Assembly: GCA_004380135.1 (NCBI GenBank)
Contig: QXCR01000008.1
Location: 372,001 to 436,000, forward strand
Direction of reading: 5' to 3'
Source of the DNA: Stemphylium vesicarium
Lineage: Eukaryota; Ascomycota; Dothideomycetes; Pleosporales; Pleosporaceae
DNA: 64,000 nt
Both the position numbers and the translations under genes were made by a program. The notes under the pieces were generated by a model. The model ran no database searches and was not told the DNA's origin. It saw only the letters and a list, made by a program, of their open reading frames with translations. Within the stretch, counting starts at the first letter, position 1. Each line of letters begins with the position of its first letter. Below, in pieces: positions 56,117-64,000 of the stretch.

Positions 56117-58013
56117 AGAACATGAGGGGAGCATTTAGAGGAGTATAGGAGCTTCGTATTAATGGTTTTAATTGCGGGGGGGGGGGGATTTTCATTTTTT
56201 GGGTTGAACTCGATGTCACAGTTTGCGACAGAGTTCTTTTTTCCTTTCCTTTTGTTCTCTTCTCTTTTTACAACTCTTCTGTTTACATTTTTCTACACCA
56301 GTATCTATATACCCAATTTCTACATTCCGGCAAAACGGGAAATACCAAAATATTTCTAACCATCTTTCTTCTCGCTTTCTCCAGAACCTTTGAATGTTGT
56401 TAGGAACAATTACATGCAGAACTACAGATTTCTATTTACATCCCTTGACCATTGCCCCGAAGTGTGCTAAGCGTACAGGCAATCCACATGGCGCATGATC
56501 AGCCTTACGGTGGTTTTCGCCCCCAAGTCTGAGAGCCCAACATTAGGTAAGAGGGTATGTGTTTTTCACCCCTCTATCGGCTTCTTCGGAATGAGCACTA
56601 ACGCGCACGCAGTCGGATTATTGGTCCTGATACACTTCACAGTAACTACGCGTTTTTACAAATCGACAACGCAACTTTCCGCAATATTCCAGCCCCCATA
56701 GAAAGGATATTACGCGAACATCTCACACCACGCGATGTGGTGGCGACCAGTCATCCAGCCACGCGCAACAAGCCAAACTCGCACAACCGTCGCACACGAT
56801 GAGAATCTATACGTAACTTCCTGACGCGTCTTCAGCCCTCTTACTTTTTTCTCATCATCCATCTTACGAGAAGCGAGAAGAAGATCCGAGCAAATGCGAA
56901 AAAAGACCACAAGCCGCATCCCCAACTCACAGAACCCATCCGCAGTAGCACCAAGGACCCCATCACCAACGCATCAAAGCACCCAAGCGGCGCAGTACGC
57001 CCCATATCCATCTTCATCATCCCGTTCCATGCATATCCAAGGATCGTTTCTAGCAGGAAAACTTGCTACATGAACATCCCTGCCGCATACATGTACACTT
57101 TAGCCGCAAGCGTGGCGCGGTTTAGTTCCTCATCACTACGTTGCTAGGTGACACAGTGTAGACTAGCTGCTAAAGGTAAGGTGATGTAATGCAGAGGACT
57201 ACTTATCAGACCCTGGGGGTGCGGGCGGCGAAGTCGGCTGTGCCACTTGCGCGGTTGGGGCGGTACCGCTGTGATGGGTATGTAGAAGGAGGGAGGATGA
57301 CGGTGCTGTGGCACAAGCGATGTTGAAGTTGGTGGGTAGGAAAAGAGGAAAGGGGGAAGAAGGTATAGCCACGTTTGCGGTGCGGGTGGCGTTGTCGTAC
57401 TTGTTATTGTTGTTGTTGTGGCTGTGGCTGAGAGGGGTGGATGGGTGTAGGAGAGGGAGGGGGAATAGACAAAGGAGAAAAGAGAAAGACAGGAGAGGAG
57501 AACCGTACCCGGACCGACAACAGCGTAACCGAAAGAAACAGAAAATGAGAAGCGAAATGACAAGTAGCAAGAAAAGTCCGACATGCAGAAGAAGAAGAAA
57601 TTGAGGAGGGTGTTCATCAAAAGTTACATTTTCTCTTCACGAACCGAGTACGGGGACTTTTTATTACTGATATTTCTTTTCCTTTGCCCCACCCGTTTCG
57701 TTAATAAACTTCCATAAAGGTTCTATCGTTTCAGGTTAAACGAACGGAAAACAGTTTCGCTAATGGGGGCAACGATCGCAATATAGAACGAAAAAAAAGG
57801 ACTCTTTAGGTGGGTGGTGGACCGCACACAGACACGCCTACACACGTACCAAGAGCTTCTGAAGCTCGCGCATTCCAACTCTACAGACCGACAGGCCGAA
57901 CCGAGAACGCCCATCGCTTTACGCTCGCACCTACAGATTCATCAAGACCGTAAATTTATTTCCAAGCAAACGAAAAAGGAGAGACAAGGAAAGGTGAAAG
58001 AAGCAAAGGCTAT
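56117..58013. other. Intergenic region with homopolymer runs
   Basis: It contains a run of 13 G at 56175-56187, T/C-rich sequence to 56360, and a purine-rich plus strand at 57340-57610. That purine bias creates opposite hydrophobic and basic frames (57144-57620 minus and 57308-57604 plus), which I regard as artefacts. No gene is called. Confidence 0.5.
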
Positions 58014-60723
58014 CTACTTCTTCGCGCCCGCAGCATTAACAACGTCCTCATTGAGCTCCCACTGCGTATCCCAATGCACATACTGCGCCATCGCCACACT
58101 AAGCAACCACTCCGTCTTGACAATGCGGGGCACCATATCGTGTTTCGCGGCTAACTCGCGAAATTTAGCCCAATTGCCAAACTCGCGCCTATCGGCATCG
58201 GAAATCAGGTACAAGACATCGCCCTCATCCTCGACCTGGTTCTGACTAACATCCTTATCCGCGGGATTGAGCACGCGTTTGGATGCCGAGACAGTCGTCG
58301 TGCGCCCCTTCCAAAGCGAGCACTTGCCGCCGTTGACCTCGACGATATCCTTGTACGTGTCGAAGCCGCCGGCGACTTTTTCGGTGCAGAAAATGGTCCA
58401 GTCTTTGAGGAGGCGGTGCTTGTTCTGGCGGGCGCGGGAGAGGGCCTCGGAGAAGCGGAAGTTGTTGGTTTGTTCGAACTCTTTGGCTTCGAGGAGGTGC
58501 TTGTCGGTTGGGGGTAGCTTGTTGTGCTTGAGTGCGTAGTCGAGGTAGGTGGTCGAGACGAGCGTGGGCGCGCAGGCGAGGGAGGCGATGAATTTTTTCG
58601 TGCGGACGGGTTGCGGGGCGCAGACTAGGTCGACCTTTTTGAAGTCGTCGGTTATGAAGAGGCCGAGTTCGCGGAGGCGTGCTTTGTCTTTTGATTCCTT
58701 CTCGGCGTTGTTGGTCCAACGGTCGTCTTTGGAGATGAGCATGCGGAACTTGATGGGCGTGAGTTTGTCTTTCTTTGCGCGTTTGTTCTTCGCTGGGACT
58801 TCTGTGACTTCGTCTTCTGTTTCTTCATCCTCGTCGACTTCGTCAATAGAGCGTTTACTGGACACGGAATCACGGCCGCCCTTTCCTTGTTTCGCTCGCT
58901 CTTCGATCTCGTCTTCTGTTCGCCGGCGCCCGCCATGTATAACGCCGCCTCTGCGCTTCATCTCCTTTTCAAATTGCGCAATGTCGGGTGCAGAATCGTG
59001 TAACTTCGACAACGCTCGATCTTTGGCGCCCCGACTACCCGGTGTTTGGTTCTCTTTTCCATCTGTGTGACGAGGAGGGGCTGGAGTCTGCACACTTCCT
59101 CCTGACCTTGCACGCTTCGGTTTCTCGGCTACAGGTGGACTGATTGCCCGTGGTGCTACGCTTGACGCCGGAACACCGTTGGACTGGGGCGCTGGTGCTG
59201 GCGGTAGAGGTGGCGCGGATTTGGCAGCTTTTACAGGCTTCGCTTGCTTTGGGTAGAAGATCTTTTCGATAGCCTCGCGATCAATCTCAGTCTGACCCAA
59301 GACTTCTCCAAGGTTCGTGCGTGACGGAAAGTACGTGTAGCGATTCTCCGTAAGCGGCATCTCTCTACATTTGGCGTAACTGTCTTCCAGCCAGAGATGA
59401 TTGACAATGTTTACACCCCACTCGGCTGCAGCCTCGCATTTCTCGCTGTTTTTATGTGCGGCAATAAGATGTGTGTTGTCCTGTTTGAAGGTCTTGGTGA
59501 ACTCTGCGCCCGTAGCCTTGATCAGATTCTCCAGGTAGACGCGCGCTTCGCCTGTATAGCTGGAGATGCTGACTTTGTACTTTTCGAAACCGGGAATGCC
59601 TTCTCGTGGCCGCGGGTAATGCATCATTCGCTGCATCGGGTTCGTCCAAACGCCGTGTGTGATGAGATAGTATAGCCAGCCCAGGTTTCCTACATCCTTT
59701 CGTGCTTGCGAAGCCTTGACATAGTCGGAGCCTTCTCGATAGTTGCAAACGTACATGTCCGCCTCATCTATCTTTGACGTCACACTGCCGCCTCCAGCCT
59801 TGATCATGCCAGTGATGATAGCCTTGAGCTTGCTGCTGATATTGAGGTCTTCTCCGAGCTTGACACTCTTACCATCGAAGGCTTTGATCGCGCGGGGGGC
59901 TTCTAGGTGAGGCGGCGGCGGTACAGGCTCAGTGTGCGGGTCTGGTGTGGTTGCGTCCCGAATCTGCTGGCTCGTTCGGGTGGGAGGAATGGCGCCGGGC
60001 TCGATGTCGGCGAGGATCTCAGGGTTGGGTAGAGTATATGGGCGTTCTGATATCCTACGGCCAACTTTAAGGCAGTCGTCGAACCTGGGAACGTCAGTTC
60101 TGGTCTTGGTTCTTGTCTCCACCTCAGTTCTTACCAGTGGGGTAATACGATGGAGAGCTGCAGCCGCTTGCTAATGGCAAGCTGACACCGCTGCTCACTC
60201 ACATCCAGCGCAATCAGATGTGTGACGTATTTGGAGAGACTCTGTGCAATCTGCCCGCCCATAGCCAGCACGCCACCTTCTATGGCCTCTTTGTCTCCGC
60301 TTGGTATATCTCCACAGCATATGACTACGTCGTTCATGAAGAGCGCTGGATCGGGGCTGTATGTCCGGGGGTTCTTGGTCTTCATGGCTTGGAGAGACGC
60401 GTCTACCCATGTCGGCTTCACAACATGTATCATGAGATCGAGGGCGCGGTAATAGTCTGGGAAGTCGGCCGTCTCAGAGATGATGTAGTTGATCTCTTCG
60501 AGATTGTCTATGCGGCCTTTGGGAGCGTCGAATGGTATTATCTTTCCACGGGCGCCGGCGATAGCATCTTCAGTCTGTACAGCGCGTTAGTGCGGCTACG
60601 TCAAAGTTGCGACGCGACGCGTACCTCGTGCAAGCGGTCTTCTGAGAGGCCATTGGGGTATATGATGAAGCTGAGCTCTTCAAATAGCCCTTGAGAGCCC
60701 TCAAGCATGGTTGTGTCCTCCAT
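58014..60723 (-). CDS. brc1: Brc1/Rtt107-type six-BRCT DNA-damage scaffold
   Basis: Exons 60723-60625, 60574-60135 and 60084-58014 give 869 residues, close to fission-yeast Brc1 (878). The protein binds gamma-H2A and links Smc5-Smc6, Slx4 and ubiquitin or SUMO factors at stalled replication forks in the nucleus. BRCT repeats lie at about residues 5-100 (HVVKPTWVDASL), 105-185 (ALDVSEQRCQLAIS), 250-330 (ADMYVCNYREGSDYV), and 345-430 (THLIAAHKNSEKCEAA, VNHLWLEDSY). A disordered Pro/Lys/Glu-rich linker to about 620 is followed by the C-terminal tandem pair (RTKKFIASLACAPTLVSTTY; IVKTEWLLSVAMAQYV), which in relatives binds phosphorylated H2A. The 4+2 arrangement is characteristic. The ATG at 60723 gives a short first exon. 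Confidence 0.93.
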
Positions 60724-61272
60724 GGCTGCGGTTGGTGAAGTTTTTGCCTTGGTGTTGAGACTTGGGCGCTGACGATATTGTTCTCGAAAGCGCGATTGAC
60801 AGGGTTCAGCAAGGCGCGAACGCGACAGAAACCACGTGACACCCCACCAAAACACTTCCGCGCCCATTTCGTCATCTTGGCCCAGTCCAGACGAGCACAA
60901 GCCTTGTCTATGCTCACATTTTTTGGGACTTCCGTACGGGTCCTCCAGAGGACTTCCGAGTGCGCTAGCCTCTCCGTAGCCTCCAGGTCGTTGTGGAGAG
61001 TTCGTGTGGGGAGAGACGGCGGCGAAGATGGACCTCGGCATTCTTCCCCAGATAATGCCGGCAACTCGTCACAACACCCCGAGCGTCGTACAACTACTGC
61101 TGACAGCATATTGTTATCTCTATGCTTGCACTCTCATAGACTTTCGTACTTCTCGAATAAGCCCAGCCACACGTATTTACTCGTCATCTACTCTTCCATC
61201 CCTTGTGCGTTGTCGTCTTTTAGAAGCACCTGAGCAGGCTACGTTCGCATCTAGATCACTCGTCAAGCAACC
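60724..61272. promoter_or_regulatory. Shared upstream region of BRC1 and the hydrolase gene
   Basis: The 549 bp lie between two divergent start codons. Overlapping frames on both strands have no motifs. A CACGTG-like ccacgtgac occurs near 60831. I see no gene. Confidence 0.45.
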
Positions 61273-62636
61273 ATGTCGACCAATTTCTTCCGAATAGACG
61301 AGCACAAGATAGAAGCATCGCATATCCGCGGCTTCCCGCGATCAACAGCGACAACCCAAGAAGAAGTACTTCACCTCGCCGTCAAGCAATACACACCATT
61401 ACGCAACACGAGCCCGAAGCCAGGGGACATCACCATCATCGCAGCGCACGCAAACGGGTTTCCGAAAGAGCTGTACGAGCCGCTATGGGACGAAATGCTG
61501 AGGCGATGCGAACAGTACGGCTTCGGTATCCGCAGTATTTGGATAGCAGACGTGGTGCACCAAGGCTGGAGTAGCGTGCTGAATGAAGACAAGCTGGGAA
61601 ATGACCGTATGCATACATCCATCTGAACACTCACTTCCCGAGGAGAAAGCTAACGTCGTTTTGTGTAGCGGCATGGCTTGATCACAGCAGAGATCTTCTC
61701 AACATGGTGAACATCTTCCGCGACCAAATGCCACGGCCCATCATCGGCGTAGGCCACAGCATGGGCGGCTGCCAGCTCGCCAATCTTGCACTTCTGCACC
61801 CGCGGCTGTTCGAAACCTTGATCCTCGTCGATCCCGTCATCCATGAAAGAGTCTCTCTAAACGGCAATGTCGGGCCAGCCGCTGCATCATCGCGCCGCCG
61901 CGAGCGCTGGCCCTCACGCGAAGAAGCCGTAAAAAGCTTTGCAAAGAGCAAATTCTATCAGACCTGGGATCCGCGTGTCTTGGATCTGTGGGTGAAGAAT
62001 GGACTAAGAGATGTGCCGACGAAACTGTTCCCAGATGCAAAGGCCCCAGAAGTTACATTGACGACCACGAAGCACCAAGAGGTCCTGACCTTTCTGCGCG
62101 GTAACTTTGCCGCTAGGCCGGGGGAAAAGGAGCCGTCATCTGCAGATTTTACGACGAGCAACCCGAAGCTGAATCGGAGGACGCATCCGGATATGACGCC
62201 TCACCCCGACCCTCAATCCCCGTTTTACCGCGGCGAAAGCGCAATCGTCTTCCACCAGTTACCCATGATTCGTCCATCGGTGTTTTACATGTTCGGTGAA
62301 TTGTCTTTCTTGACCGACGATACTTGGATTGAGGCTAAGATGAGCTTGACCGGATCTGGTATTAATGGCAGCGGAGGGCGCGCGGAGGGGCGGGTGGACA
62401 GCGTCATGGTAAAGGGTGCTGGTCATTTGATACCCATGGAGAAGGTGGAGGAGAGCGCAGACCATATCAGCAAGTGGATCAGCAAGGAGATGGTGAGGTA
62501 TCGGGACTGGGAACGTAAGACGGAGGAAGAGTGGGACGGCATACACGGTGTGGAGAGGAGCGTTATGCCGAAGCGATTTGTGGATGAGCTGAATGCATTA
62601 AGCAAGCCGGGAGAGAAGAAGCCGTCGAAGCTGTAA
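61273..62636 (+). CDS. Peroxisomal alpha/beta-hydrolase
   Basis: Exons 61273-61606 and 61669-62636 give 433 residues. The junction creates NDPAWLDHSRDLLNMVN, conserved in the family. An oxyanion-side segment AAHANGFPKELY precedes the nucleophile elbow GVGHSMGGCQLANLAL (Ser in G-H-S-M-G, about residue 152). A candidate His is in VKGAGHLIPMEKVEESA. The protein ends PSKL, so the last three residues SKL are a classical type-1 peroxisomal targeting signal. Close families are the peroxisomal lipase Lpx1 of yeast and fungal ester hydrolases of the Akt2/toxin-biosynthesis-protein type. Nothing here indicates a toxin cluster, so a housekeeping acyl-ester or lipid hydrolase role is the cautious reading. 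It is convergent with the next gene, 101 bp apart. Confidence 0.88.
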
Positions 62637-62737
62637 GCAGGTGATAGACTTGAGACGTAATAGTATGACTGGCGAGTCTGTAGGTACTTGTGCATGTGCT
62701 GCCCTCTTGATGTCCAAGCCTTCTGTAATGACTACCA

Positions 62738-63775
62738 TCAGTCTTTCTTGTTCTCTCCCCTCTCAGGATAATATCCTCCCGCAAACTCTAAACTCGCCCC
62801 TTCCCACCTCTCCGTCTTAACCTCTTTCCACGCACTCCACGGCGACCACCCCTCCCTCTCCCATATCCTCGCCTCAATCGTCGCAATAAAGCTCTCCCTG
62901 CAAAAGTTGGCCCGATGCCCATCCGGAAAAGGACTCGCAAGGCCAAACCAGCCCGGCTCTTTCGGCGCATGTGCTTTCAACTCGAGTTTGTGACTGTAAT
63001 TGCTCACAGACAGGGAGAAAGTGCGGGAGTCCCAGTCATTCGTGACGCTCATGAAGGGAGAGAGGAGATTGAGGTACGACACCGAGAAAGGTGGTACGAA
63101 GTCGAGGTTCAAGGTAGGAGACCGGTATCCAAGCATATACGCGGTGTTGTAGAGGATCTTGCCACCCGCGAGGCAGATGCCGCGTTTAGTGTCATTGTCC
63201 CAGGCCTGCACCCACATGTGCGCGTCGGGGAAGCTGTTGGCCCAATTCTTCTCTTGGTGAATCGTCGCAGTGTTTTCCCTATCTACAGCGGGGAACGCGT
63301 CGCCGAGAGCCGGTATGTCGAGGGAGAAAGTAGCTGGGGAGCATAGAGAATGCACATGCCAATGCAGCGGGAATGGGAGGTTGACCATCCAGCCCTCTGG
63401 CGTGCTCTTGTCTGCTCTCCACGCCGTGTAGTCGGAACATTGCGCTTCCAAAGTCCAGCTTCCATCCTCAGCTGCTAGTTTGTAGCTTGTTTGTCCATCG
63501 CTTGAGACACTCATGACGCCCATACCTGGTACTTGCAGCTCGAATGCCTTGCGATTCTCGTCGGCGGTGACGCGCTTGATGTTATCGACAAAGTGCTCGC
63601 GCTGGAATATCGGGTGGCCCGACGAAGGGTAGTAGGTAAATGACACCATGTGCGGGCGTGAAGGCGCGTTAGGTACAGAGCAGATGATCAAGGCGATATG
63701 AGAACCTGATGCGAGATCGAACTTGGAGTACCAGCCTTCGAATTGCGAAGACGGGTGAGGGGCGTAATGCTCCAT
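62738..63775 (-). CDS. Tocopherol-cyclase-like protein
   Basis: The product has 345 residues from the ATG at 63775; an upstream TTG extension was rejected. The start MEHYAPHPSSQFEGWYSKFD carries the FEGWYxKF signature of the tocopherol cyclase-like family. Further matches are HMVSFTYYPSSGHPIF, the HWHVHSLCSPATFSLDIP segment, and WVQAWDNDTKRGICLAGGKI. The plant enzyme cyclises quinol precursors of vitamin E, but fungi do not make tocopherol. The fungal homologue must therefore act on another lipid or have lost catalysis. No signal peptide or membrane span is seen. The C-terminus is FAGGYYPERGENKKD. Its neighbour is a peroxisomal hydrolase, but a shared pathway is not shown. Confidence 0.8.
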   Translation of the reverse strand: MEHYAPHPSSQFEGWYSKFDLASGSHIALIICSVPNAPSRPHMVSFTYYPSSGHPIFQREHFVDNIKRVTADENRKAFELQVPGMGVMSVSSDGQTSYKLAAEDGSWTLEAQCSDYTAWRADKSTPEGWMVNLPFPLHWHVHSLCSPATFSLDIPALGDAFPAVDRENTATIHQEKNWANSFPDAHMWVQAWDNDTKRGICLAGGKILYNTAYMLGYRSPTLNLDFVPPFSVSYLNLLSPFMSVTNDWDSRTFSLSVSNYSHKLELKAHAPKEPGWFGLASPFPDGHRANFCRESFIATIEARIWEREGWSPWSAWKEVKTERWEGASLEFAGGYYPERGENKKD

Positions 63776-64000
63776 GGCTGGTGACTGGCAGATCAAGGCT
63801 GGCTTTCGTGGTAGTGGTGAGGTGGAAGTCTTGATGTCGCAATATGGGTGTCTGGCTCTTGAGGTGAGTCGCGACGTGGTTCATTGTTCGCTTCTCGTGG
63901 AACTCATGACGTAGGTAGATACCGAACCTGACTTTGGAGCTACAACGTCAGCAAATCGTTGCATGCACCTACTGGCGTCGTTCTTGTGGGTGTAGTTGCA
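63776..64000. promoter_or_regulatory. Right-edge upstream region of tocopherol-cyclase-like gene
   Basis: The 225 bp up to the window edge are the presumed promoter and leader of the minus-strand gene. No gene is visible. Confidence 0.4.

Noticed and set aside
57144..57620. 158-codon hydrophobic frame and an opposite basic frame
   Set aside because: Both result from purine/pyrimidine strand bias and a GTT repeat; no topology or motif suggests a real membrane protein.

Overview
The window reads as nuclear DNA of a filamentous ascomycete, most likely a dothideomycete of the Pleosporales type. The genes have short GT-AG introns (about 45-80 nt), the gene set is fungal (Cdc9, Tim54, Sgt2, Tma20, Gle1, Ssd1, Utp3, Tsc10, eIF3h, Brc1/Rtt107), and it is mixed with HET-domain, Zn2Cys6, F-box-like and APH-like kinase genes typical of that class. 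The placement rests on recognising protein families, not on a search. Where exons are listed I read the splice sites by eye and checked that the frame closes.

Layout. 0.7-4.6 kb: a Cid2/Mix23-type gene and DNA ligase I, divergently transcribed. 4.6-8.1 kb: gene-poor. 8.1-9.9 kb: a very short Zn2Cys6 protein facing an F-box-like gene. 11-15.1 kb: housekeeping block TIM54, SGT2, TMA20. 15.5-23.3 kb: accessory block with a HET-domain gene, two APH-like kinase paralogues and a cysteine-containing F-box-like orphan. 23.7-31.6 kb: GLE1 and SSD1, divergent with a 1.9 kb shared upstream region. 33.2-41.2 kb: a secreted Rds1-type ferritin-like protein, an FHS-type MFS transporter, a thioredoxin-reductase-like flavoprotein and a GPI-type surface protein. 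42.9-48 kb: housekeeping block UTP3, TSC10, eIF3h. 48.4-51.1 kb: a DNA-binding-like region joined in phase to a glutathione transferase. 51.25-52.2 kb: a third, broken APH-like kinase. 52.7-56.1 kb: two orphan genes in a sparse area. 58-63.8 kb: BRC1/RTT107, a peroxisomal alpha/beta-hydrolase ending in SKL, and a tocopherol-cyclase-like protein.

The most interesting local story is the APH-like kinase family. There are three copies: one shortened at the 5' end, one with a late frameshift in a T6 run, and one with two in-frame TAG codons that is cut immediately after its metal-binding Asp motif. All three carry an acidic insert of different length at the same place. Other points worth a second look are the possible GST fusion gene with alternative starts, the SGT2 start codon that forms an exon by itself, the PIP box of DNA ligase split by an intron, and the cluster of five Cbk1-consensus sites in Ssd1. 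I did not find CRISPR arrays, intact transposons, rRNA or convincing tRNA genes.
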